A DNA stretch of 28,044 nt. It comes from CAZBDV01 sp964490765 (GTDB lineage: Bacteria; Cloacimonadota; Cloacimonadia; Cloacimonadales; JAJBBL01). Numbering within the stretch: the stretch's first letter is position 1; each line of letters opens with the position of its first letter. This document shows positions 1-7,794 of this stretch, piece by piece. Made by a program: the position numbers and the translations under genes. The stretch is taken from NCBI GenBank assembly GCA_964490765.1, contig CAZBDV010000030.1, positions 1-28,044 of the forward strand, written 5' to 3'. Under the pieces are notes generated by a model, which did not search any database, was not told the origin of the DNA, and saw only the letters and a list, made by a program, of their open reading frames with translations.

Positions 1-114
1 TTCTCCCTCTGGTCCAATTATTCATTATTCATTATTCATTATTCATTAACCTCATCACCCCATTACTCCATCACTTCATCACTCCATCTCCCTGCTATTC
101 CCCCATTTCCTTCA
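1..114. repeat. Pyrimidine-rich heptamer/octamer array (left edge)
   Basis: Four tandem copies of the heptamer ATTATTC occupy 17-44. They are followed from 51 by diverged octamers such as CTCATCAC, CCCATTAC, TCCATCAC and TTCATCAC. Read on the minus strand these are purine-rich TAATGAA-type heptamers and GTGATGRR-type octamers, the same architecture as the plus-strand array at 25801-26960, so this is an inverted relative of it. The same pyrimidine-rich block recurs at 27411-27530, just before another copy of the 150-bp element. No gene is supported here. Confidence 0.75.
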
Positions 115-264
115 ATCCAGCATTACAATTAACAGCGTTAATAAAACCGTACGAGAAGGGGCTTCGAAGATACTGTCCGACGAGCGAAGCGAGGAGTTTA
201 TCGAGAGAAGCCCGTTCGAGAAGGTTTTTAGCTGTTAGATTGTACGCTGGAGAGGTTTTCTTTG
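115..264 (+). repeat. 150-bp interspersed repeat, copy 1
   Basis: This segment recurs at 26999-27148 and 27643-27792 in the same orientation. By eye copy 1 differs from copy 3 at one base and from copy 2 at two. It begins ATCCAGCATTACAATTAAC and ends TTTTCTTTG (256-264). It contains an inverted pair GGGCTTC (159-165) / GAAGCCC (207-213) that could close a 41-nt loop. A minus-strand reading frame runs through it, but its protein is fragmentary, not shared in full by copy 2, and has no start or ribosome site of its own, so I treat the element as non-coding. Confidence 0.85.
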
Positions 265-317
265 CTTCTTGGGCTTCGCCGAACTCGGAAGCAGCCACGA
301 GGAAGAGTTTTCCTCGG

Positions 318-339
318 TTCTTTTGCCGGAACAAAAGAA
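318..339. repeat. Hairpin module, short form 1
   Basis: TTCTTTTG (318-325) pairs perfectly with CAAAAGAA (332-339) around the loop CCGGAA. It is one of six related hairpins in the window flanks. The innermost pair here is G-C. Confidence 0.65.
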
Positions 340-430
340 AGAAGGAAGACGAAAGACGTTGTGAGAGTTTTTCTTTGCTTCTTGGGCTTCGCCGAACTCG
401 GAAGCGTCCACTTCGAAGATTTTTCCTCGG

Positions 431-452
431 TTCTTTTTACGGAGAAAAAGAA
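431..452. repeat. Hairpin module, short form 2
   Basis: TTCTTTTT (431-438) pairs with AAAAAGAA (445-452) around the loop ACGGAG. Compared with the hairpin at 318-339, the innermost G-C pair is replaced by T-A on both arms, so pairing is preserved. Confidence 0.65.
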
Positions 453-480
453 GAAGTAAACAACAATTTTGTGATGCATA

Positions 481-660
481 TATAGTAGAGGGGGTAGAAC
501 AAGGAGGGGTGGTGATGGAGTGACGAAGTGACGGAGAGACGAAGAGTAGTGAGTGGTGAGTGGTGAGTTCCAGAGGGGGCAAAAGCAAGTCCATTGGGAG
601 GTAGAGTAAGGAAGAATTAGCAGATTAACGGATGAAAACCAGAAGAAGGAGAAGCAAGCT
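481..660. repeat. Degenerate purine-rich array (left flank)
   Basis: Around 510-580 the sequence shows GTGATGGA, GTGACGAA and GTGACGGA octamers followed by AGTGAGTGGTGAGTGGTGAG heptamers. AAGCAAGCTGCCGGCGG near 650 resembles the AAGCAGGCTACCGGGGG core of the array at 25801-26960. This is therefore a decayed copy in the same orientation as the right-hand array. No gene is supported. Confidence 0.6.
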
Positions 661-675
661 GCCGGCGGAAAAACA

Positions 676-708
676 AGAGGTAGCGGCAAGCATGAGCTTG
701 CCACCTCT
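676..708 (-). terminator. GC-rich bulged hairpin, possible minus-strand terminator
   Basis: AGAGGT (676-681) pairs with ACCTCT (703-708), and GGCAAGC (685-691) with GCTTGCC (696-702), leaving a three-base bulge and an ATGA loop. On the minus strand the stem is followed by TTGTTTTT, as in an intrinsic terminator. No minus-strand gene ends here, so it may instead be a stable hairpin of the repeat region or may shield the repeats from transcription. The structure is certain on paper; the function is a guess. Confidence 0.4.
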
Positions 709-837
709 GAAAAAACCGATGGGAGGATAAGCAGGAAAGGAAAGAATTATTTGCCATATCAGGGAAAGAGGATTACATTGTGAGTAAAGTTCAACGATAA
801 CGGGATTAGATATAAATTCTTATGGAAGGAACGGTAA

Positions 838-1722
838 ATGAGCCTAACACTTGAGAAGTGTAATATATGCCCGCGTCTATGCAGGGTCAACAGATATAAG
901 ACTACTGGTTACTGTAACGCTGGAGCTGAGATCAAACTCAATCTTTACCAGCTTCATTTTGGAGAAGAGCCCAATCTCAGTGGCAGTAAAGGGAGCGGAA
1001 CTATCTTCTTTTCGCATTGTAACCTGAAATGCGTATACTGTCAGAACTTCACAATTAGCCATTTCGGCTGGGGACGTAAGGTAACGAGTGACGAGCTGGC
1101 AGATATCATGCTCAGCCTGCAGGATAGTGGTGCACATAATATCAATCTGGTAACTCCAAGTCACTATGCCCTGCAATTGATCGATGTCCTTAAACTCGCC
1201 AGGAAGAACGGTCTAAAGATACCGGTAATCTGGAATACGAACAGTTACGAGCGTATAGAGACACTGCAGGCACTGGAGGGGCTGATCGATATCTATTTAC
1301 CCGACTTTCGCTATTTTGATAGTGATGCTTCCAGTAAGTATTCTGATGCGAATGACTACCCCGAAATAGCACAAGCCGCCCTGAAAGAGATGGTGCGACA
1401 GGTCGGGCATCTGAAGGAGAAGGATGGCATTGCTCAAAGTGGTGTAATGATCAGACTGCTAGTCATACCAAAAAATGTTAACCGTATAGATAAGGTAATG
1501 AAATGGATTCATGACAATCTTGGCCCCGAGACATTTATCAGCTTGATGGGGCAGTATTATCCCACATACCGTTCCGTTGCTTTCCCGGAGATTAACAGAT
1601 CGATCACAGAAGAGGAATATGAATCAGCTGTTAAGGTCCTTACCGATCTTGGATTCGAGAATGGCTATATTCAGGGTGTTGGTAGTAACGAGGACTGGAC
1701 ACCGAAGTTTGTGAAAACTTGA
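838..1722 (+). CDS. PflX-type radical SAM protein (pyruvate formate-lyase activating enzyme-like)
   Basis: This 294-residue protein carries the radical SAM cluster motif CNLKCVYC, with cysteines 61, 65 and 68 as expected ligands of a 4Fe-4S cluster that cleaves S-adenosylmethionine. Four more cysteines near the N terminus (8, 11, 15, 26; CNICPRLC and GYCNAG) are typical of the PflX/COG1313 branch and suggest an extra metal site. The family resembles glycyl-radical enzyme activases, but its substrate is generally unknown and no glycyl-radical enzyme is encoded nearby. The ATG at 838 is preceded by AAGGA at 826-830, seven bases upstream. It starts a plus-strand run with thioredoxin reductase 45 bases downstream. 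Family assignment is firm; the role is open. Confidence 0.9.
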   Translation: MSLTLEKCNICPRLCRVNRYKTTGYCNAGAEIKLNLYQLHFGEEPNLSGSKGSGTIFFSHCNLKCVYCQNFTISHFGWGRKVTSDELADIMLSLQDSGAHNINLVTPSHYALQLIDVLKLARKNGLKIPVIWNTNSYERIETLQALEGLIDIYLPDFRYFDSDASSKYSDANDYPEIAQAALKEMVRQVGHLKEKDGIAQSGVMIRLLVIPKNVNRIDKVMKWIHDNLGPETFISLMGQYYPTYRSVAFPEINRSITEEEYESAVKVLTDLGFENGYIQGVGSNEDWTPKFVKT

Positions 1723-1767
1723 TCCCTCTTCAGATTTTTGTGCTAATAATAACAGGCAGGTAGATCA

Positions 1768-2730
1768 ATGAACGAAGAATTAAATTATGACATTGCTATT
1801 ATCGGTGGCGGGCCGGCTGGTTTAGGGGCAGCTATCTATGCAGCACGTGGTGGATTAAAGACCGTGGTATTCGAAAAGGGGCTGGTCGGGGGTCAGATCT
1901 TACTCACAGCAGATGTAGATAACTATCCCGGCTTTGAGAAGACCATTTCCGGTTATGAACTGATGGACAAGATGAAGCAGCAGGCAGATAAGTTCAAGGC
2001 GGAGTTCCGTGAGGAAGAGGTTACGGCTATCAGCCTGGAAGGAATCTGTAAGATCGTAGAGACCGATAAAAATACTTACCGGGCAAAGGCGATAGTTTAC
2101 TGTGCCGGAGCTCATCCCCGTAAACTGGCCGTTCCGGGAGAAGAACGTCTGACCGGCCGTGGTGTATCTTACTGTGCAACCTGTGATGGAGCACTCTATC
2201 GTGGTAAGAAGGTGGCAGTTATTGGTGGTGGCGATTCGGCTATCGAAGAGGCTGAATTCCTGACCCGTTTTGCCGAAAAGGTATTCGTCATCCACCGGCG
2301 TGACCAGTTAAGAGCAGTTCATGCAGTTCAGGAAAGAGCTTTCAAGAATAATAAGATTGAGTTCATCTGGGATACCGTCGTCCATGAGATAGTCGGAGAG
2401 GAGAGAGTAGAAAAACTTATCCTCTATAACAGAAGGAAGGATATTTTTTTCGAAAAGGCTGTCGATGGGATCTTTGTCTATATAGGGATTATCCCTAATA
2501 ATGCCCTTGTCGAATCACGACTCAATCTCGATGCTCAGGGATTTATCATGACCGATGAAGAGGGACATACCAATATTCCGGGTATCTATGCTGCCGGTGA
2601 TATCGTTCATAAAGTGCTCCGCCAGGTTGTTACGGCAGTCAGTGACGGTGCCGTTGCAGCATTCTCAGCAGAAAAATGGATACAGGAGAATATGGCTAAT
2701 TTCGATGTACCAGTGAAAAAAGTGAAATAA
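1768..2730 (+). CDS. trxB: Thioredoxin-disulfide reductase
   Basis: This 320-residue flavoprotein has the full layout of low-molecular-weight thioredoxin reductase. The FAD-binding GGGPAG sits at 13-18, the redox-active CATC at residues 136-139, and a second nucleotide-binding motif GGGDSA at 153-158 for the pyridine nucleotide. A C-terminal AAGD motif contacts FAD. It passes electrons from NAD(P)H to thioredoxin in the cytoplasm, supporting disulfide reduction and ribonucleotide reductase. Length is normal for the family (about 310-330). The ATG at 1768 has a modest GCAGG upstream. It lies 45 bases after the radical SAM gene and 45 before the transglycosylase gene, all on the same strand, so co-transcription is plausible. 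A ferredoxin- or flavin-dependent variant cannot be excluded from sequence alone. Confidence 0.95.
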   Translation: MNEELNYDIAIIGGGPAGLGAAIYAARGGLKTVVFEKGLVGGQILLTADVDNYPGFEKTISGYELMDKMKQQADKFKAEFREEEVTAISLEGICKIVETDKNTYRAKAIVYCAGAHPRKLAVPGEERLTGRGVSYCATCDGALYRGKKVAVIGGGDSAIEEAEFLTRFAEKVFVIHRRDQLRAVHAVQERAFKNNKIEFIWDTVVHEIVGEERVEKLILYNRRKDIFFEKAVDGIFVYIGIIPNNALVESRLNLDAQGFIMTDEEGHTNIPGIYAAGDIVHKVLRQVVTAVSDGAVAAFSAEKWIQENMANFDVPVKKVK

Positions 2731-2775
2731 AGGGCCTACAACACTCGTTTCAAGCTTAAAAAGGAAAAACTGACA

Positions 2776-3630
2776 ATGATAAAGATAAATGCTATAGTTA
2801 TCTTCTTTCTATCTATTTTATTGAATCTCACTCTCTCATTCGCTATAGAGGATAATGACTCTTTTATGGCCGAACATGGTGCTAAACTGGCAGAACTGGC
2901 CGAGAAGCTCGAGGGGCGTGGCCTGCCAGACGACTGGTTCTGGGAAAATTTCGTGCGTGATAACTTCCGCTTTCACGCTAATATGGAGAGTTACTTCACC
3001 AATATGACCGAACATCGTTACGATCGTGGTGAAATCGATTTAACAGACTATAAGAAACATTTCGGAGTAGAACGTAAGATCGAACTCGGATGTTCTTTTA
3101 TCGCGAAACATAACGATATACTCCGGCAGATTCAGGAAAGAAACGGAATAGATTTCGAACTCGTGGTGGCAATTCTCGGTATGGAGACCAATTTTGCCGA
3201 ACAGAGACAGCGTGGTAACTTCTACGTTTTCGATGCACTCGTCGCGCAATACCTGTTAGTCCCACGCAGGGAGAATTATGCGGTCAATCAGCTCGTCGGG
3301 CTTCATACCTTTATGGAGAAGACCGGTCATGATATCGATTACTTCATAGGTTCTTTCGCCGGAGCAAGTGGCTGGGGCCAGTTCATTCCTGCTTCATTGA
3401 ATAGTTTCTTCATATCTTTTGACGGAGACGATACTCATATTGATATTTTCTCGATAGAGGATAATCTGGCCAGTATTGAGAACTATCTCTTTCAGCACGG
3501 CTTGAACCGGTCAACTATGAACTCAGAAAAACACCGCCGGAACGCAGTCTTCGCTTATAATAGAAACGAAGCATACGTCCAGGCGGTTCTTTACATCTAT
3601 GAGGAGTTGAAGAAGCGTTCCTGCTCTTAA
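2776..3630 (+). CDS. MltB-like lytic murein transglycosylase (SLT_2 family)
   Basis: The 284-residue protein starts with a hydrophobic stretch (about 5-23) that looks like a Sec signal peptide without a lipobox cysteine, so it is probably a soluble periplasmic enzyme. The segment ILGMETNF contains the expected catalytic glutamate (E137), and GASGWGQFIPAS followed by FDGDD matches the conserved GALGMPQFMPSS...DFDGDG region of MltB. Lytic transglycosylases cleave the MurNAc-GlcNAc bond of peptidoglycan, forming 1,6-anhydro ends. It is a little shorter than E. coli MltB (about 360). The ATG at 2776 is preceded by an AAAGGAA site. Its stop lies 3 bases from the stop of the convergent htrA-like gene. 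Confidence 0.85.
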   Translation: MIKINAIVIFFLSILLNLTLSFAIEDNDSFMAEHGAKLAELAEKLEGRGLPDDWFWENFVRDNFRFHANMESYFTNMTEHRYDRGEIDLTDYKKHFGVERKIELGCSFIAKHNDILRQIQERNGIDFELVVAILGMETNFAEQRQRGNFYVFDALVAQYLLVPRRENYAVNQLVGLHTFMEKTGHDIDYFIGSFAGASGWGQFIPASLNSFFISFDGDDTHIDIFSIEDNLASIENYLFQHGLNRSTMNSEKHRRNAVFAYNRNEAYVQAVLYIYEELKKRSCS

Positions 3631-3633
3631 AAT

Positions 3634-5094
3634 CTATTCTGCCAGATTGATCGTCATATACCTGTTCACACCATCACGACTCAGAACATAGAGCAGGATG
3701 ACGTTGTTATCATCCTCCTCAAATTCTCTTTTAGCTGCCGCGATCAGATGCTCGAAATCGGATACACTCTCAACCTTCTGATGGTTGACCTCCATTATAA
3801 CATCACCAACCCGCAGATCGGATCGGTGGGCAGGTGTGTTGCTTTTGATTGCTGAGACCACGACCCCATAATCGGCACTGATCTGCTGACGCTGCGCAAA
3901 CTCACTCTGCAGCTCTGCTACCTCCAGTCCGAGAAGCGGTGTCTCTGCCGGCTCTCTCTGTTCTCTAACTACTGTCTCATCAGGTAATTCGGCCAGTTCT
4001 ACATGCAGAGTACGCTCCTGACGATTACGGATTATAGTGATCGGAACTCGCTTCCCTACTTCCGAATTGGCTACTATTATCCTGAATCGCGCTACGTTCT
4101 GGACCTCTTCGTCACCCATCCTGATAATGACATCTCCATTACGTAAACCAGCACGGGATGCGGGAGTATCACTCTCCACCTGGGCAACGAGAACACCACC
4201 AATCCGCTCCAGGCCGAGAGTCTGCTGCAGGTCGGGTGTGATCTCCTGGGGAAGAATTCCTAAATATGCCCTAACTACCCGTCCATACTCGATAAAGTCA
4301 GATACGACCTTTTTGGCCAGATCGATCGGGATGGCGAAACCTATACCTATATTGCCACCACTGGTAGAGGTTATAGCTGCATTGATACCGATCGCTTCAC
4401 CCCGTATATTTAACAGAGGTCCACCACTATGGCCGGGATTGATAGCAGCATCGGTCTGAATATAATCCTGATAAACTGGTGATCTTGCACCGAAATCGAG
4501 AGATGCGCGACTGGTAGCTGAGATCACTCCAACGGTGACTGTTCTGTCCAGGCCAAGCTGGCCAAAGGGATTACCGATAGCTATCGCCCAGTCTCCTATC
4601 TCAAGATTCTCCGAACTGCCGAGTGGTATCGATGCTACCTGCTCATTTGCAGGAACAGTGATCTTGATTATCGCTACATCAGTCATAGGATCTAATCCCA
4701 CAACCTCAGCCCTGTATTTGGCCTTATCAGCCAGAGTTATTGTTATCGTCTGATTCTCACTGAGATCCACTACGTGATTATTGGTCAGTATATAGACATC
4801 ACTCCCATCCTGACGAAATATAAAACCGCTCCCTACTGATACAGACCTTCTCGTCTCTGGCATCGGACCAAAGAAAAACCTGAAAAGATCTTCATCGAAA
4901 GGAAATCTACCCTGTGGTACACGGGTCTCTACCTCCGCTTCCACCTGAATATGAACTACACTCTCCCTTACATTTCTCACTACCTCGACAAAGGGGCTCT
5001 TCCCCTCGGAAGTTACTGGATATTGAGCTCCAAGCGGTAAAGCCAGGAACAGAACAAGGGTTGAGACAACTACTATTAAAGCTTTTCTTATCAT
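3634..5094 (-). CDS. HtrA/Deg-type periplasmic serine protease with two PDZ domains
   Basis: The 486-residue protein has an N-terminal signal peptide (about 1-23), then a trypsin-like domain with a complete catalytic triad. H107 lies in TNNHVV, D139 in DPMTDVAIIKI and S223 in GHSGGPLL, where the family usually has GNSGGPL. Two PDZ domains follow, at roughly 275-365 and 390-480. DegP/DegQ/DegS-family enzymes degrade or refold damaged envelope proteins. The start is well supported: GGAGG lies about 8 bases before the ATG. The gene is transcribed alone, divergent from the pyrophosphatase gene and convergent with the transglycosylase gene. The asparagine-to-histidine change next to the catalytic serine is unusual but not clearly damaging. 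Confidence 0.95.
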   Translation of the reverse strand: MIRKALIVVVSTLVLFLALPLGAQYPVTSEGKSPFVEVVRNVRESVVHIQVEAEVETRVPQGRFPFDEDLFRFFFGPMPETRRSVSVGSGFIFRQDGSDVYILTNNHVVDLSENQTITITLADKAKYRAEVVGLDPMTDVAIIKITVPANEQVASIPLGSSENLEIGDWAIAIGNPFGQLGLDRTVTVGVISATSRASLDFGARSPVYQDYIQTDAAINPGHSGGPLLNIRGEAIGINAAITSTSGGNIGIGFAIPIDLAKKVVSDFIEYGRVVRAYLGILPQEITPDLQQTLGLERIGGVLVAQVESDTPASRAGLRNGDVIIRMGDEEVQNVARFRIIVANSEVGKRVPITIIRNRQERTLHVELAELPDETVVREQREPAETPLLGLEVAELQSEFAQRQQISADYGVVVSAIKSNTPAHRSDLRVGDVIMEVNHQKVESVSDFEHLIAAAKREFEEDDNNVILLYVLSRDGVNRYMTINLAE

Positions 5095-5438
5095 CTGTTT
5101 TCCTCCGTAATTTTCCGTTATCTTAATACTTACAATATATTCTCTTTCCCCCGGCAGGGAAATTATTCCCGACTGTTGTTTTAACTATCCGGGAATAGTT
5201 CTTGTTACAAGATAAAATTAAAGTGGTTAGGGAGTTAAGGTCAGCAGCCCGTAAAAGGGGATGTTATAAGTGTAACGAATCTCTGCGGGAAGAAGAAAAG
5301 AGAGTATCGAGAAAGCTTTCATTCCCGTTCCAGCCAGAATTCGGTTCTTGATTTCTGGGAAATGGCTTATCTAAAATATTGACAAGCAATTATAATCTTA
5401 AAAAAATGTATTCCATTTCATTTCGGGGAGGAAAGTCA
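5095..5438. other. Divergent intergenic region between htrA-like gene and hppA
   Basis: This 344-bp region separates two divergently transcribed genes and should hold both promoters. It contains a near-palindrome AACTAT (5183-5188) / ATAGTT (5195-5200) and a short inverted repeat GGGAA-ATTA-TTCCC (5157-5170). Either could be a protein-binding site, but nothing ties them to a regulator. No open frame with gene-like features is present. Confidence 0.5.
5348..5396 (+). promoter_or_regulatory. Candidate promoter elements for hppA
   Basis: TTGATT (5348-5353) and TAAAAT (5372-5377) are 18 bases apart, as in a sigma-70-type promoter. A perfect TATAAT follows at 5391-5396 and a TTGACA at 5379-5384, but these two are only 6 bases apart and cannot work together. 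The region lies 40-90 bases upstream of the chosen hppA start. The exact start site is uncertain. Confidence 0.3.
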
Positions 5439-7721
5439 ATGAGTCTTTGGTTCGTTATAGCTCCATTGGGTGCACTGGGAGCTTTAGTATTTGCTCTGAT
5501 CTTCTACAGATCGATGAAGAGTAAGCCTGAAGGCAATGAGAAGATGATCGAGATTGCAGAATGTATCAGAGTTGGTGCCAAAGCATATTTACGGCAGCAG
5601 TATAAAGTAGTAGCTATTTTCTTTCTGTTTGCTTTTATTGTATATCTCTTCCTGGCACTTTATTTCAAAATCCAGCATATCTGGGCACCTTTCGCATTCG
5701 TCTCAGGTGGACTGTTTTCAGCCTTTGCCGGTTATATCGGGATGAAGACGGCTACCTATGCCTCGGGCAGAACTGCAGAGGCCTGTCGTAGCAGCCTTAA
5801 CGCCGGCCTGAAGATAGCCTTCCGCTCAGGAGCAGTAATGGGATTGAGTGTTGTAGGACTCGGACTCGGGAATCTTGTATTCTGGTTCTTTCTATTAAGA
5901 TTTTCTATGGGGTTTGCAGAGAGTAATCCCTTTCAAATCAGTGATTATACGGAATTGACTTCTGTTATGCTCTCTTTCGCCGTTGGCGCTTCATTTCAGG
6001 CTCTCTTTGCCCGTGTTGGCGGCGGAATATTTACCAAGGCTGCCGATGTCGGTGCTGACCTGGTAGGTAAGATCGAGAGTGACATTCCCGAAGACGATCC
6101 CCGTAACCCGGCAGTTATAGCTGATAACGTCGGGGATAATGTCGGTGACGTTGCTGGTATGGGTGCTGACCTCTATGAATCATATAACGGTTCTATACTA
6201 GCTACGGCTGTTCTGGGAGCTGCTGCTTTTATTGCTACACCGCAGTTGCAGATCAACGCTATTATCCTTCCATTATGTCTGGCCGGACTCGGCATTCTCT
6301 GCTCGATTATAGGTATTTTTGTCGTCAGCACGAAGGAATCGTCCAGCCAGAAAGAGTTGTTAAAATCGCTCCACAAGGGTGTATGGCTCAGCTCAGCTTT
6401 CATTCTGGTAACCTCTTATGTTCTCATCAGAGCGTTGCTGCCTGCCAATACCAATCTCTGGATGTCACTCGTTATCGGATTGCTGACAGGTATCATTATC
6501 GGAAAGTCAACAGAGTTCTTTACCTCCCACGAATATTCCCCCACCCGCGGAGTAGCAAAACAGGGTAAGACAGGAACAGCAACCCTGATCATTGACGGCA
6601 TGTCGGTAGGGATGATGTCAACCAGTATACCTGTAATCACATTAGGTATGGGTATCATTCTCTCCTTCGGTTTTGGTAGCCGCTGGATATGGAGCGACCT
6701 CTCCAACGGACTATATGGTATTGGAATAGCTGCAGTGGGTATGCTCTCTACTCTGGGAATAACACTGGCAACTGACGCCTACGGTCCGATAGCCGATAAT
6801 GCCGGTGGTAACGCCCAGATGAGTAATCTGGGAGAAAAGGTCAGGGAACGAACAGATGCCCTCGATGCACTCGGTAACACTACGGCAGCCACCGGTAAAG
6901 GTTTTGCCATCGGCTCAGCAGCCCTGACTGCCATGGCCCTCCTCTCTGCCTATATTGAAGAGGTTAAAATGGTTCTCGGCAGAACGGGGGTAGAATCCTT
7001 TATCATCGGTTCCAATACTATTATTGAAACTGCTACCGCTTCAATTGAACATTTTATTGAATTGTATAATGTCACCCTGATCAATCCCAAAGTCCTGATC
7101 GGTATGTTTGTCGGCTCTATGACCGCCTTCGTCTTCTGTGCTCTCTCCCTGAAATCTGTTGGTAGAGCTGCAGGCAAAATGGTCAAGGAGGTCAGACGTC
7201 AGTTCAACTCAAAGCCGGGTATCCTGGATGGATCGGAAAAGCCTGATTATGCAAGTTGTGTAGAAATATCTACCAAAGCAGCCCAGAAAGAGATGATCAT
7301 CCCCTCCTGCCTCGCCTTCATTATGCCTTTGCTTGTTGGGCTATTACTCGGCGTTGCTGGTGTAATGGGTCTGCTGACAGGAGCATTGACCTCCGGTTTT
7401 ACCCTCGCTATAATGCTCAACAACGCAGGTGCATCCTGGGATAATGCCAAGAAATATATAGAGAGTAACAAGTATGGAGGAAAAGGTTCGGTAGCCCATA
7501 GATCAGCTATAACTGGTGACACTGTGGGAGATCCCTTCAAAGACACTTCCGGTCCTTCACTTAATATACTAATCAAGCTGATGAGTATGGTGAGTATCAT
7601 TTTCGCCGGGATAGTAGTCTCATACTCACCACTCATAGAAGCTATCTATGACAGGCCGGTACAACAGCAGGAAGTACTGATCGAGGAGGATGACCTACCT
7701 CCTCCGGAAGAGGGACTCTGA
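5439..7721 (+). CDS. hppA: Membrane-bound, K+-dependent ion-pumping pyrophosphatase
   Basis: The 760-residue, strongly hydrophobic protein hydrolyses pyrophosphate to pump H+ and/or Na+ across the inner membrane. Substrate-binding signatures are intact: DVGADLVGK (203-211), DNVGDNVGD (229-237), DAYGPIADNAGG and GDTVGDPFKD near the C terminus. GNTTAATGKG places alanine 483 and glycine 486 where K+-independent enzymes carry lysine and threonine, so it is predicted to be K+-dependent. Glutamate 247 in DLYESY aligns with the position seen in Na+-pumping enzymes such as that of Thermotoga maritima, making Na+ (or Na+/H+) transport likely. I chose the ATG at 5439 over an in-frame TTG at 5379 because GGGGAGG (5425-5431) is well spaced before it. 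The C terminus ends in an acidic, proline-rich tail. Confidence 0.95.
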   Translation: MSLWFVIAPLGALGALVFALIFYRSMKSKPEGNEKMIEIAECIRVGAKAYLRQQYKVVAIFFLFAFIVYLFLALYFKIQHIWAPFAFVSGGLFSAFAGYIGMKTATYASGRTAEACRSSLNAGLKIAFRSGAVMGLSVVGLGLGNLVFWFFLLRFSMGFAESNPFQISDYTELTSVMLSFAVGASFQALFARVGGGIFTKAADVGADLVGKIESDIPEDDPRNPAVIADNVGDNVGDVAGMGADLYESYNGSILATAVLGAAAFIATPQLQINAIILPLCLAGLGILCSIIGIFVVSTKESSSQKELLKSLHKGVWLSSAFILVTSYVLIRALLPANTNLWMSLVIGLLTGIIIGKSTEFFTSHEYSPTRGVAKQGKTGTATLIIDGMSVGMMSTSIPVITLGMGIILSFGFGSRWIWSDLSNGLYGIGIAAVGMLSTLGITLATDAYGPIADNAGGNAQMSNLGEKVRERTDALDALGNTTAATGKGFAIGSAALTAMALLSAYIEEVKMVLGRTGVESFIIGSNTIIETATASIEHFIELYNVTLINPKVLIGMFVGSMTAFVFCALSLKSVGRAAGKMVKEVRRQFNSKPGILDGSEKPDYASCVEISTKAAQKEMIIPSCLAFIMPLLVGLLLGVAGVMGLLTGALTSGFTLAIMLNNAGASWDNAKKYIESNKYGGKGSVAHRSAITGDTVGDPFKDTSGPSLNILIKLMSMVSIIFAGIVVSYSPLIEAIYDRPVQQQEVLIEEDDLPPPEEGL

Positions 7722-7794
7722 GCCGAAAGAGAGTATAATATCGACACCGGTTAGCTATAAATATAGCACCTTACAGTGCTGCAGGCAGTGTGTT

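Larger units (their letters stand above)
265..480 (+). repeat. Two diverged copies of the GGGCTTCGCCGAACTCGG module with hairpins
   Basis: The 23-bp core starting TGGGCTTCGCCGAACTCG occurs at 270-292 and 383-405, and again at 27218-27240 and 27861-27883. Each core is followed within about 30 bases by CCTCGGTTCTTTT and a short hairpin with a CGG loop (318-339 and 431-452). The segment 265-377 lies between two direct copies of TTTTCTTTG (256-264 and 369-377), so the region looks assembled from modules joined at that 9-mer. Confidence 0.75.

Noticed and set aside
95..704. Open frames of 65-158 codons on both strands in the left flank
   Set aside because: They run through repeats, overlap each other on both strands, lack ribosome sites, and their products are low-complexity or copied with the repeats.
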